Positions 1-8,238 of a stretch of DNA of 64,000 bases are shown piece by piece (position 1 is the stretch's first letter; every line of letters begins with the position of its first letter). The stretch covers positions 1,906,001 through 1,970,000 of the forward strand of contig OY282353.1 in NCBI GenBank assembly GCA_958295465.1. Direction: 5' to 3'. Origin of the DNA: an uncultured Gammaproteobacteria bacterium. GTDB taxonomy: Bacteria; Pseudomonadota; Gammaproteobacteria; HK1. Under the pieces are notes generated by a model. The model did no database searches. It was given only the letters and a program-made list of their open reading frames with translations, and was not told where the DNA came from. A program made the position numbers and the translations under genes.

Positions 1-450
1 CGCGGCGGGGACCCCGACTTCGGCCGGGTGCACGGCAGCGAGGACCTGGACCGGCTGCTCGGGTCCGCGGATTGGGTGGTGCTGATCACCCCGCTCACCG
101 CCGGGACCCGCGGCATGTTCGATGCGGCCCGGTTCGCGGCGATGAAGCCCACCGCGCGCTTCTTCAACCTGGGCCGCGGCGCGCTGGTGGACGAGCCGGC
201 CATGATCGAGGCACTGGAGAACAGGGCCATCGCCGGCGCGGGCCTCGACGTCTTCACCGAGGAGCCGCTGGCCGCCGCGAGCCCGCTGTGGGAGATGGAG
301 AACGTGATCGTCTCGCCGCACATGTCCGGCGACTTCCGCGGCCACAAGCCGGCCATGGCGGAGGTGTTCATCGAGAACTTCCGGCGCTACCGCGCCGGCG
401 AGCGGCTGGTGAACGTCGTCGACAAGCGGCTCGGATTCGTCCCCGGGTAA
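1..450 (+). CDS. D-2-hydroxyacid dehydrogenase, C-terminal part (partial)
   Basis: This NAD(P)-dependent reductase or dehydrogenase of 2-oxo/2-hydroxy acids is open from the first base, so its start lies outside the window. About 149 residues are visible: the end of the nucleotide-binding domain and the return to the catalytic domain. The catalytic triad of the family can be read: Arg in NLGRGALVDE, Glu in DVFTEEPL and His in SPHMSG. The wording around these sites resembles glyoxylate/hydroxypyruvate reductases (GhrA-like), but the substrate cannot be fixed from this end alone. It stops at TAA and is followed by a gene scar. Confidence 0.88.
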   Translation, partial: RGGDPDFGRVHGSEDLDRLLGSADWVVLITPLTAGTRGMFDAARFAAMKPTARFFNLGRGALVDEPAMIEALENRAIAGAGLDVFTEEPLAAASPLWEMENVIVSPHMSGDFRGHKPAMAEVFIENFRRYRAGERLVNVVDKRLGFVPG

Positions 451-496
451 GACGCGGATCAATCCCGCCCGAATACTGCAATCGAGGTGTCGGCCA

Positions 497-666
497 GTGC
501 GGATCGAGCGGATCAGGATCAGACATTTCAGTGGGGAAACCTCCCGCTCGTCGTCGAATACCTTTGCAACGAACATCCCGGCGTGTTTTCGGAGATCATG
601 GAAAGATCGAAGGCGCGTACTCCGGGCATATTCCGGGCGGAGTCCAAACAGAAAGGTAACCAGTGC
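497..666 (+). pseudogene. Remnant of an AAA (AAA_21-type) ATPase
   Basis: A GTG at 497 opens with MRIERIRIRHF, matching the N-terminus of RecF/AAA_21-type ATPases and of the intact gene at 8593 (MRIEQIEIKNY). After about 11 codons the frame changes. The other frame then reads an internal helical part of the same family (GNLPLVVEYLCNEHPGVF, then ARTPGIF), which aligns with NVAQVAQYLYENH and ARVPGV of the gene at 8593. The P-loop and everything in between are gone, so this is an internally deleted, frameshifted relic. It is diverged from the gene at 8593 and so came from a different family member. Confidence 0.62.
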
Positions 667-747
667 CTGCCGGTCGCACTCGGTGAAGCACGGATCGAGG
701 ATATCAAGCTGGACACAGGCTCCCGGTTCGTTCGCGGGCCGTCGTGA
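667..747 (+). mobile_element. ISNCY-type transposase fragment
   Basis: The short reading VALGEARIEDIKLD is the start of ISNCY (IS1202-like) transposases. Bases 674-714 are identical over 41 bp to 55507-55547, where the same start is better preserved. Similarity ends right after this segment. It lies directly against the ATPase relic, so an insertion followed by deletion probably made this scar. Confidence 0.55.
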
Positions 748-799
748 CACCTTCGCATCGACTTCGCAGAGCTTCGCATGATCCACCGGAAGCCGACGC

Positions 800-2005
800 T
801 CAGATCACCCCTGCCTCGGACAACGCCGCCATCTCCTCGTTCGTGAGGCCCAGCTCCTCACCGTAGATCGCCTCGTTGTGGGCGGCCAAGGGGTTTCCGA
901 GATGGCGGATCCCGCCCGGGGTGTCGGACAGCTTCGGGATCGTGCCCTGGAGGGCGACATCGCCGATGCGGGGATCGGTGACGCGGGTAAGGGTGTCCCG
1001 CACCCAGAACTGCTCCTCGTTGAAGATGTCCTCGATGCTGCACACCGGCCCGCAGGGGACCTCGCCTTCGGAGCACCGGCGGATGACCGTCTCCCGGTCG
1101 TGGCTCGACGTCCACGCGCGCACCATCGCGTTCACCTCGTCGCGCCGCGCGAGCCGCGAGCGATTGAACCGGAAGCGTTCGTCGCCGGCGAGCTCGGGCC
1201 GGCCCATCGCTTGCGCGAGGCGGGCGAACATCTTGTCGTTGGTGCACGCGATCGCCACCCAGCGGCCGTCCGCGCAAGGGTAGTGGCTGTGCGGCGTCGC
1301 GGTGTGGGTCTCGGTGCCGCTGCGCTCGCGTACGTGTCCGGTCTTGTCGTAGACCGCCGTGATCTCGTCGAGAAACCGGAAGATGCCGTCGTGCAATCCG
1401 ACGTCGATGTATTGGCCGCGACCGGTCTTCTCGCGGGCGCGCAGCGCCAGCATCACCCCGAAGGCGCCGTAGAGGCCGGACAGGTAATCGGCCAGTGTGG
1501 TCGAGCCCGCGATGAGGGGCGGGGTATCCGGCTGGCCGGTGACGTAGGAGAGGCCCGCGTAGGCTTGCGCGATGCGCGCGAACCCCGGCAGCCCCGATTT
1601 CGGCCCGGTCTGTCCGTAGGCGGAGACGCGCAGCATGACGAGCCTCGGGTCGATCGCGAGCAGATCCGCGAATCCGAGCCCCCATCGTTCCATGGTGCCC
1701 GGCCGGAAGTTCTCGATCACCACGTCCGCCGTGGCCGCGAGCCGCCGGAAGAGCGCGGCGCCCCGCTCGTCCTTGAGGTTCAGTGTGATGCATTTCTTGT
1801 TGCGCGCGTCGTTGAACCACCAGTAGGTGTCCCCTGCCTCGCTCGGGGTGCCGAGGCGCCGCAGATCGTCGCCGGCGCCGGGACGTTCGATCTTGATGAC
1901 GTCGGCGCCGAACTCCGCGAGGCAGGTGGCGGCGAACGGGGCGGCGACGAAGGTGGCGGCATCGAGCACCCGGACGTCGTCGAGCGGCATGATCGTTCCC
2001 GTCAT
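800..2005 (-). CDS. CaiB/BaiF family III CoA-transferase
   Basis: The 401-residue protein should move CoA between carboxylic acids (family III, formyl-CoA transferase/CaiB fold, cytosolic). Visible family features are the N-terminal VRVLDAATFVAAPFAA segment, FGADVIKIERP near residue 35, VVIENFRPGTMERWG near 105, then YGQTGP and GRGQYIDVGLHDG. The usual catalytic Asp would sit in the segment after VIENFRPG. The ATG at 2005 is chosen because the open frame beyond it is an Arg-rich run with no family match, and GGGAGC lies upstream. It is divergent from the membrane gene at 2167. The acid substrate cannot be deduced. Confidence 0.9.
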   Translation of the reverse strand: MTGTIMPLDDVRVLDAATFVAAPFAATCLAEFGADVIKIERPGAGDDLRRLGTPSEAGDTYWWFNDARNKKCITLNLKDERGAALFRRLAATADVVIENFRPGTMERWGLGFADLLAIDPRLVMLRVSAYGQTGPKSGLPGFARIAQAYAGLSYVTGQPDTPPLIAGSTTLADYLSGLYGAFGVMLALRAREKTGRGQYIDVGLHDGIFRFLDEITAVYDKTGHVRERSGTETHTATPHSHYPCADGRWVAIACTNDKMFARLAQAMGRPELAGDERFRFNRSRLARRDEVNAMVRAWTSSHDRETVIRRCSEGEVPCGPVCSIEDIFNEEQFWVRDTLTRVTDPRIGDVALQGTIPKLSDTPGGIRHLGNPLAAHNEAIYGEELGLTNEEMAALSEAGVI

Positions 2006-2166
2006 CAGGCTTGCTCCCGTGTGGTGGGTGCATCGATGCGCTCCGTGCGCGGGTCGGGTCGCCTCTGCATCGCGTGCGCCACCATGAGCCCGCGAGCCGT
2101 GGCAGGCGCGGGCCTGGACCGATTGTACGAGACGGCGAGTGGCCACGTTCCGAGGGATTGAGAAAG

Positions 2167-3240
2167 GTGCACGCAACGTCTGAAGGTCCGGGACCGGCGC
2201 CGCTCGCGGCAAGGCTGGGCCGCACCCTCGTCGTCGGCGCCGCCGGCGGCGCGCTGTTCGCATGGCTGAACCTGCCACTGGCCTGGATGCTGGGAGCGAT
2301 GGTCGCGACGACCGCGGTATCGCTCGGCGGCGCGACTCTCTACGTGCCGGGTCCGATGCGTTCGATCATGGTCGCGATCATCGGGGTGCTGCTCGGCGCG
2401 AGCTTCACCCCGGAGATTCTTGAAAAGGCACGCGAGTGGCCGCTCACCATCGGATGCCTGCTGCTTTACCTCGGCCTCCTGGTCGGCGTCCTCTTTCTCT
2501 ATTTCCACCGGATCGTGGGCCTCGATCCGCCCACCGCGTACTTCTCGGCCACTCCGGGCGGACTGAGCGAGATGGTGATCACCGGCGCCGCGATGGGCGC
2601 CGACGACCGCACCATCGCGCTCATCCACACCTCGCGGGTGCTGCTGGTGGTTCTCATCATCCCGCTCTGGTACCGCTTCATGACCGGGGTGACCCCGACA
2701 CCCTCGGCGATGGGGCCGTCGATCGGCGCGATCGGGCTCACCGACGTCGCGGTGCTGGGCGCATGTGCGGTCGTGGGGGTGGTGGCGGGACGGCTCCTCC
2801 GGCTGCCCGCGTACCGGCTCTCGGGTCCCTTGCTCGCGAGCGCCGTCGTTCACGCCACCGGACTGAACGAATCGGCTCCGCCGTGGGAGGTGGTGGCGGT
2901 GGCGCAGGTCGTGGTCGGATCGGCCATCGGCGCGCGCTTTACCGGCGTGCCGGTGCGCCGGGTGCTCGGCCTCATGGCCGCCGCGCTGGTCTCCACCGTG
3001 CTGATGCTCGCCGCCACCGTCTCGTTCGCGCTGGTGCTTGCGCCTGCCACCGGACTCGACTGGCGGTCCATCGTCCTTGCCTATGCGCCGGGGGGCCTGG
3101 CCGAGATGAGCCTCATCGCGCTGTCGCTCGGGATCGAGACCGCGTTCGTCGCGACCCATCACGTCATCCGCATCGGGCTCATCGTGGTGGCGGCGCCGCT
3201 CGTGTTCTCACGCTTCCGCCGGCCCGGCGGGCACGCCTGA
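2167..3240 (+). CDS. AbrB-family inner-membrane protein (ammonia monooxygenase/AbrB duplication type)
   Basis: About 357 residues, almost all hydrophobic, forming two related halves of membrane helices as in the AbrB/AmoA-duplication family. Each half carries the family's Gly/Pro-rich re-entrant motif: FSATPGGLSEMVITGA in the first and AYAPGGLAEMSLIALS in the second. Members are poorly characterised integral membrane proteins, possibly transporters, and despite the name are not ammonia monooxygenase. The start is uncertain: GTG 2167 follows an AG-rich stretch, and TTG 2158 is in the same frame. Confidence 0.8.
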   Translation: MHATSEGPGPAPLAARLGRTLVVGAAGGALFAWLNLPLAWMLGAMVATTAVSLGGATLYVPGPMRSIMVAIIGVLLGASFTPEILEKAREWPLTIGCLLLYLGLLVGVLFLYFHRIVGLDPPTAYFSATPGGLSEMVITGAAMGADDRTIALIHTSRVLLVVLIIPLWYRFMTGVTPTPSAMGPSIGAIGLTDVAVLGACAVVGVVAGRLLRLPAYRLSGPLLASAVVHATGLNESAPPWEVVAVAQVVVGSAIGARFTGVPVRRVLGLMAAALVSTVLMLAATVSFALVLAPATGLDWRSIVLAYAPGGLAEMSLIALSLGIETAFVATHHVIRIGLIVVAAPLVFSRFRRPGGHA

Positions 3241-3258
3241 GCCGGGGCCGGCCGCCTC

Positions 3259-3834
3259 TCAGTCGGCGGACTGGAGCAGGTTTTCCACGCTCTTGGCGAC
3301 TTTCTCGAACAGCTCGGGCGCCGAGATCTCCATGACGTGGTCCATCACCCAGCGGTTGGTCTGGCTGACGCCCATCGATCGCATCACCCGATCGCCGAAG
3401 TAGCGCAACGCATCGAACCCCGGCTCCCCTTCGTCGAACCCGAAGCGGGCGTAGTCGTCGAGCCGTTCGTTGAGCATCTCCACGAACGGCGCGCGGTAAT
3501 CGCCCGGGCCGGCGACGTCGAGCAGGTTGTCCTGCATCAGATCCGCGAGGCGCCGGCCGAGCGTGACGACGAGCACGGCCCGCGCCTCGTCGTCCAGGCG
3601 CCGGTGCGCGAGCCGGTCCACGAGCTGGACGGCGAAGGCGCAGTACTCGGAGATCACGCGGATACGTTCGCGATCGGAGGCGTAGTCGAAGCCTTCGCGG
3701 TGGATCTCCCTGGCGTGCTCGACGGACAGGCGCCATACGATGAACGCCAGCGCGCCGGCCGCGTCGGCAAAGCCCTTGCGCTGCGCTTCGTTGCGCTCGG
3801 AGTGGTGCCACCTGCTCTTGATGCGTATCGCCAT
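3259..3834 (-). CDS. Hypothetical protein, about 191 residues
   Basis: A soluble, mostly helical, charged protein with no signal peptide or membrane segment and no motif I recognise. It begins MAIRIKSRWHHSERNEAQRK and contains several Arg/Asp-rich helices. Codon use and GC content match the neighbours. It converges with the AbrB-type gene (19 bp apart) and is divergent from the oxygenase at 3906, with about 70 bp between for both promoters. Its clean length and setting support a real gene, but no function can be given. Confidence 0.7.
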   Translation of the reverse strand: MAIRIKSRWHHSERNEAQRKGFADAAGALAFIVWRLSVEHAREIHREGFDYASDRERIRVISEYCAFAVQLVDRLAHRRLDDEARAVLVVTLGRRLADLMQDNLLDVAGPGDYRAPFVEMLNERLDDYARFGFDEGEPGFDALRYFGDRVMRSMGVSQTNRWVMDHVMEISAPELFEKVAKSVENLLQSAD

Positions 3835-3905
3835 CGTGCCGTTTCCACCACGTCGGGGTTAAGGTGTAGCGCGCCGGTTCGATCCGGTCCAGGGCAAGCG
3901 TAATC

Positions 3906-4511
3906 ATGATTCGCGACAGAAGGCGAACGGATCCGGAGGTTCCGCGCGAGATCACCGCTGGCAGCTTCATCTTCGAGCTTCCGGGGGCGCTGTCGCGCGA
4001 GGTCTGCCGCGAGATGGTGCGGCGCTTCGAGGCCTGCGCGCCCGAGCAGTACGCGGGCCGGGTCGGTCACCACGCCGCCCTCGACGCCTCGGTGAAGCGC
4101 TCGACGGACCTCGTCATGAGCGGGAAGTCGCACTGGAAGGATCTCGACGCCGCGCTCTTCCGGTCGCTGGCCTCGGCCCTCGATGCGCTGGCCCGGCGGC
4201 ATCCGTTCTTCGGCGGCAGCTTCAAGGACGTCGGATACGCGATGCAGCGGACCGGTCCCGGCGAGTTCTACCACTGGCATATCGACGGAGGCAGCCACGC
4301 GCTGAGCCATCGCCAGTTGGTGGCGATCTGGTATCTCAACGACGTGGAGGGGCCGGGCGGCGAGACCGAGTTCCGCTTCCAGGCGGTGAAGGTGAGACCG
4401 GAAGAGGGCAAGCTCCTGCTCTTCCCTCCGTTCTGGACCCACGAGCATCGCGGGGTCGTGCCCGAACGCGGGGTGAAGTACATCGCGACCACGTGGGTCG
4501 TCTTCGCCTGA
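3906..4511 (+). CDS. 2-oxoglutarate/Fe(II)-dependent oxygenase
   Basis: A 201-residue protein with the double-stranded beta-helix core of 2OG-Fe(II) oxygenases (prolyl-4-hydroxylase-like group). The iron facial triad is visible: His and Asp in YHWHID near residue 120 and the distal His in WTHEHRG near residue 180. The following basic residues (HRG, or K in GVKYIATTW) would bind 2-oxoglutarate. PGGETEF before the distal His is typical of the group. The substrate is unknown. The ATG at 3906 opens a frame that matches the family's length. Confidence 0.83.
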   Translation: MIRDRRRTDPEVPREITAGSFIFELPGALSREVCREMVRRFEACAPEQYAGRVGHHAALDASVKRSTDLVMSGKSHWKDLDAALFRSLASALDALARRHPFFGGSFKDVGYAMQRTGPGEFYHWHIDGGSHALSHRQLVAIWYLNDVEGPGGETEFRFQAVKVRPEEGKLLLFPPFWTHEHRGVVPERGVKYIATTWVVFA

Positions 4512-4675
4512 ACGGGACGCCGCTCGAACGATTCATCCACCGTCGAGCGCATGGCCCGCGAGGGCCGAGGAGCCAGGGCCATTCCACGCAGTGGAATCGA
4601 GGTTGCTCGTCCGTATCCGCGGCTGCGGGTCGGTCGGCGTGAAGTGGTCCTGGCCGATGATCCGCGGCCGATCGT

Positions 4676-5029
4676 TCAGTCGTATCGTTTGTGGTACCGG
4701 CGCCGTGCACCGGCGCGTTGCACCACCACCCCGCGCACCGATGCGAGCCCTGCGGCCAGCGTGACCGGAGGATAGTCGCCGTTGAGCGCGACGAGCCGGT
4801 CACCGGCGTCCGTCCGCCGCAGCATCCGGAAGATGTACCCGCCGTCGACCTCGGCGAGCACGAACGCCCCGTCCCTCGCCACCCCGGTCGGGTCGATGAT
4901 GATGACGCAGCCGGCCGCGAACTCCGGCTCCATGCTGTCGTCGACGACCCGCAGCGCGAAGGGCTCCGCCTCGATGCAGGTGGTGGGCGGGGCGGTGTCC
5001 GCCGGCGGCCGTGTCGTCGGATCACTCAT
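4676..5029 (-). CDS. S24/LexA-like peptidase-fold protein, probably inactive
   Basis: About 117 residues with the C-terminal fold of S24 repressor peptidases. The nucleophile motif VVDDSMEP puts the serine at residue 32. The strand-turn region that normally carries the general-base lysine reads GGYIFRMLRR and has no lysine, so autoproteolysis looks unlikely. There is no DNA-binding helix-turn-helix. An alternative GTG start at 5098 overlaps the stop codon of the Cas6-like gene (GTGA), which would couple translation. The ATG at 5029 is chosen because the extra 23 residues look unstructured. Confidence 0.62.
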   Translation of the reverse strand: MSDPTTRPPADTAPPTTCIEAEPFALRVVDDSMEPEFAAGCVIIIDPTGVARDGAFVLAEVDGGYIFRMLRRTDAGDRLVALNGDYPPVTLAAGLASVRGVVVQRAGARRRYHKRYD

Positions 5030-5094
5030 CGCGGCGCATCCTGTGAATTCGCCATCACCCGCGAACGACGACCGCCAAGCCGCGACGTGGCGGG

Positions 5095-5787
5095 TCACGC
5101 ATCATCGGCCATCGCCCGGACCGGGCCGATGTCCTTGTGCGGCACGAACAGCCCGCACCCGAGAAGGCGGCCCGGTCCGACCCCGCGGCATTGGAGCGCG
5201 AGCGATTCATCGCGGCCGAGATCGGCGATCAGCAGACTGCGGGTGATGTGCACGCCATGCGCCGACCCGATCCGATGCGAGCGCCCGCAGAGGAGCTTGC
5301 GCGCGCTCACCGAGCGTTCCCGGAGCTCCGACGCGACGCGCTCCACGAAGCGTTCTTCATCCCCGTCCTCCTCGTCCACGACGTAGCGGGCGAACACGGT
5401 GCCGGCGGGCTTCAACCGCCGCGATTGCCGCCCTCCGATGGTGAGCTCGCATCCGCCCGCGTCGAGCCGGCGCCCGCAGAGCGCGGCGGTCTCCGCGGCC
5501 CGCCGCACCGGCACCCGGAGCACCAGCCGCGTGCGGCGCGAGAGGTTGAGCATCCCGCCGGATTCGCCGCCGGGGCGTTCCCAGCCGTTACCCGACGCCG
5601 CCCCGTGGATGGAGTGGATGCCCGCATCCGGCTCGTCTTCCAGCCACGGCAGGATCTTCACGATCGCGGCCCGCAACGCGCTCGCGTGATCGACGGGCAG
5701 CCATCGGCCGGAGAGCCGGAACGCCACGTCGATGGCATCGGCGTCGTACGCGGCGGTACCGGCGCTGGATTCCTCGTCCCATCGCAT
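5095..5787 (-). CDS. cas6: Solitary Cas6/Cmx6-like CRISPR RNA endoribonuclease homologue
   Basis: 230 residues resembling Cas6 of the I-MYXAN type (Cmx6), which cleaves CRISPR repeat RNA. Family marks are WLPVDHASALRAAI with a conserved His34, a segment starting GIHSIHG, the LSRRTRLVLRVP strand, RRLDAGGCELTIG, and the C-terminal glycine-rich loop ending LLGCGLFVP (about 198-216) that holds RNA in Cas6 proteins. No other cas gene and no repeat array occurs in the window. It lies between a small gene upstream and the S24-like gene downstream on the same strand, so the three may form an operon. Cas6 identity rests on motif memory, not on a search. Confidence 0.68.
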   Translation of the reverse strand: MRWDEESSAGTAAYDADAIDVAFRLSGRWLPVDHASALRAAIVKILPWLEDEPDAGIHSIHGAASGNGWERPGGESGGMLNLSRRTRLVLRVPVRRAAETAALCGRRLDAGGCELTIGGRQSRRLKPAGTVFARYVVDEEDGDEERFVERVASELRERSVSARKLLCGRSHRIGSAHGVHITRSLLIADLGRDESLALQCRGVGPGRLLGCGLFVPHKDIGPVRAMADDA

Positions 5788-5858
5788 GTCCGGCTACCAT
5801 CACCTGTCCGGCCGTATATCCGGCCCTGTATCCGGCGGCTGACGCATGTCCGGCTACC
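5784..5858. repeat. Two direct copies of a 15-bp sequence
   Basis: GCATGTCCGGCTACC occurs at 5784-5798 and again at 5844-5858, exactly 60 bp apart. Short TATCCGGC repeats lie between. The pair flanks the gap between the small gene and the Cas6-like gene, and the first copy spans the Cas6 start codon. Two copies are too few for a CRISPR array. They could be a regulatory site or simple slippage. Confidence 0.5.
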
Positions 5859-6051
5859 GGCCCGATGCCGAGGTGAACGCGCTCTCCAGGACGTCCTCCC
5901 AGTTCTCCGGGGTATCCGCGAACGGCGGCTTCACGTCGATGCGAAAGAACCGTTCTCCCTGGGCGCGGGTTCTGACCGCATCGACAAGCTCGGCAAACGA
6001 TCCGAGGTCGTGGCGCTCGATCAGGATGTCGCTGACGTGGAGCATCGTCAT
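5854..6051 (-). CDS. Small hypothetical protein, 65 residues
   Basis: Begins MTMLHVSDILIERHDLGSF and ends with an acidic, Trp-containing helix (PENWEDVLESAFTS). No family is recognised. The frame stays open further upstream, but the ATG at 6051 is the most plausible start because residues before it look like low-complexity noncoding translation. It sits 66 bp upstream of the Cas6-like gene on the same strand and may be its operon partner. Confidence 0.45.
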   Translation of the reverse strand: MTMLHVSDILIERHDLGSFAELVDAVRTRAQGERFFRIDVKPPFADTPENWEDVLESAFTSASGR

Positions 6052-6372
6052 GTTCTGCAAGCTGCACGGTGACGCCGAGCCATGATACCCCCCAATCATT
6101 GCATACTGTGCCGAAGGTTCCGGATGGCGTTCGGCGTACCGATACGGGTGAACGGGAGACAGGAGAGGCAACCGCCGACATCGACACCGCGGGCGGGAGG
6201 AAGGCGCCGTTTCATGCGTCGGACCGAGGGAGACGGTCCTTCCCTCGGGATTGGCTGCGCAGAAGATCGAGGGGATCTTCGAGGGCCGGAGCCGGTCGCC
6301 CGCCCGGCGGTGGACAGCGATATGCACCGGCGGTCAGACTCGTCCCGACGCCGTGCGGCAATGAAGCGAGCC

Positions 6373-8238
6373 ATGTCCGACACGCCAGCCCAATACCCGC
6401 CAATCCCCTACGGACGAGGCAATTTCCGCGGCGTCCGGCTCGACGGCTGCCTCTATGTGGACAAGACCCGCTTCATCCGCACGTTGGAGCAGGAGCGCTT
6501 CGTCTTCTTCATCCGACCGCGGCGCTTCGGCAAGACGCTGTGGCTGACCATGCTCGACGCCTACTACGATCGTACCGTGGCCGACGAGTTCGACGCCGTC
6601 TTCGCCGGCACCGACATCGGCGACCGGCCTACGGGCAACCGCAGCCGCTACGTGGTGCTGTACTTCGACTTCTCGGCGTTCAGGCAGGCGTTGCCGACCC
6701 TGGAGGAGAGCTTCGACGAGCACTGCACCCTGCACGTCCGCCACGCCCTGCGGCGCAACCGTGATCTCTTCGACGAAGACGCGGCGCGCGCCATCCTCGC
6801 GCCACCGTCGATCAACGGAAAACTCCAAGCGCTATTCTTGTACGCGAGCGACCATGACATCCCGCTCTACGTCCTGATCGACGAGTACGACAACTTCGCC
6901 AACACCATCCTCGCCCATCAGGGCGCCGAGGCGTACCACTCGTTCACCCACGGCGGCGGCTTCTTCCGCAACTTCTTCGCCACCCTGAAGGCCGGCACGG
7001 CGCAGTCGGGCTGCATCGAGCGGCTGTTCGTCACCGGCGTCTCGCCGATCACCATGGACGACGTGACCAGCGGCTTCAACATCGGCACCAACGTCAGCCT
7101 GCGGCCCGGGTTCAACGAGGTCCTGGGCTTCACCGAGGACGAGGTGCGGGACATCCTCCGGATGTATCGCGACCGCGGCGCCATCGACCAGGACCCCGAG
7201 GCAGCCCTCGACCTGATGCGCGAGTGGTACGACGGCTACCGCTTCGCCGAGGAGACCGGGCACGACATCTACAACACCGACATGGTGCTGTACTACTTGC
7301 GGGAGTCCATCGCCAACGGCTGCCCGCCTCGCGAGCTCATCGACAGCAACATCCGCATCGACTACGGCAAGCTGCGCCACCTGCTGCTGGTCAACCGTCA
7401 GGCGAGCGTGCGCCAGGAAGGCGCGAAGGAATACGTCCCGACCGGCGAGGCCGAGCTGAACGGCAACTTCGACCTGTTGCGCCAAGTGGCCGCCGAGGAG
7501 CAGGCGGACGTCCATATCCGGGACAGCTTTCCGCTGAAGCGGCTGACCGAGCGCGAGAACTTCCTGTCCCTGCTGCACTACTTCGGCCTGCTCAGCATCC
7601 GCGGGACGGTCGAGGGCAGGCCGCGCCTGGGGATCCCCAACCAGACCGTCAAGCGGCTGCTGTTCGGCCATCTGCGCGAGGCGTTCGAGGACATCGGCGC
7701 GTTCGCCGCCGACATCTACGCGCTGGAGCGGCACATCCACGAGATGGCCTACCGCGGCGCCTGGCGTCCGGTGTTCGACTACCTCGCCGGCGCGGTCGCC
7801 CGCCAGAGTGGGGTGCGCGACTACATCGCGGGGGAGAAGGTGCTGCAAGGGTTCCTGGCCGCCTACCTCGGGACCACGGGGCATTTCGTGTTCCACTCGG
7901 AGCGGGAGCTCGGCGGAGGGTATGCCGACGTCTGCCTTGCGCCGAACCTCGCCAGCTATGCGGACATGCGCCACGGCTACGTGCTGGAGCTCAAGTACGT
8001 CAAGCGCGGCGAGCGGGACGAGCGTGCGGTGGAGGCCGCGGCGGCGGAGGCGACGGCGCAGCTGCGTCGCTACCTGGCCGATGAAACGCTGGGCCGGCAG
8101 TATCCCACGGTGCGGTTCACCGGCCTGGCCCTGGTGTTCCACGGCTGGGAGCTGGTGCGGGGTGAAGCCGTCCCGGCGCCGCCGGCTTCGCCTCGGGCCG
8201 GCTCATCGTCCGATCCCGGGCCGGCGCCCGGCGCTTGA
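6373..8238 (+). CDS. AAA-ATPase-like protein with C-terminal PD-(D/E)XK nuclease domain
   Basis: About 621 residues. The N-terminus shows the AAA-ATPase_like signature: FRGVRLDGCLYVDKTRFI followed by the variant P-loop RPRRFGKT, and later LYVLIDEYDNF as Walker B. The C-terminus reads GGGYADVCL ... YVLELKYVKR, the D...ExK core of a PD-(D/E)XK (DUF1703-type) nuclease. Such proteins are widespread and often multicopy, with proposed but unproven roles in defence or mobile-element biology. ATG 6373 is used, and ATG 6361 (MKRAMSD) is also possible. It is divergent from the Cas6-like trio and upstream of another ATPase pair. Confidence 0.85.
   Translation: MSDTPAQYPPIPYGRGNFRGVRLDGCLYVDKTRFIRTLEQERFVFFIRPRRFGKTLWLTMLDAYYDRTVADEFDAVFAGTDIGDRPTGNRSRYVVLYFDFSAFRQALPTLEESFDEHCTLHVRHALRRNRDLFDEDAARAILAPPSINGKLQALFLYASDHDIPLYVLIDEYDNFANTILAHQGAEAYHSFTHGGGFFRNFFATLKAGTAQSGCIERLFVTGVSPITMDDVTSGFNIGTNVSLRPGFNEVLGFTEDEVRDILRMYRDRGAIDQDPEAALDLMREWYDGYRFAEETGHDIYNTDMVLYYLRESIANGCPPRELIDSNIRIDYGKLRHLLLVNRQASVRQEGAKEYVPTGEAELNGNFDLLRQVAAEEQADVHIRDSFPLKRLTERENFLSLLHYFGLLSIRGTVEGRPRLGIPNQTVKRLLFGHLREAFEDIGAFAADIYALERHIHEMAYRGAWRPVFDYLAGAVARQSGVRDYIAGEKVLQGFLAAYLGTTGHFVFHSERELGGGYADVCLAPNLASYADMRHGYVLELKYVKRGERDERAVEAAAAEATAQLRRYLADETLGRQYPTVRFTGLALVFHGWELVRGEAVPAPPASPRAGSSSDPGPAPGA

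Noticed and set aside
2006..2278. N-terminal extension of the CoA-transferase
   Set aside because: The extra 91 residues are Arg-rich, overlap the divergent membrane gene, and have no family resemblance. ATG 2005 fits the family start.
5784..5858. CRISPR array next to the Cas6-like gene
   Set aside because: Only two 15-bp copies occur, one inside the coding start, and there is no further repeat-spacer periodicity nearby.
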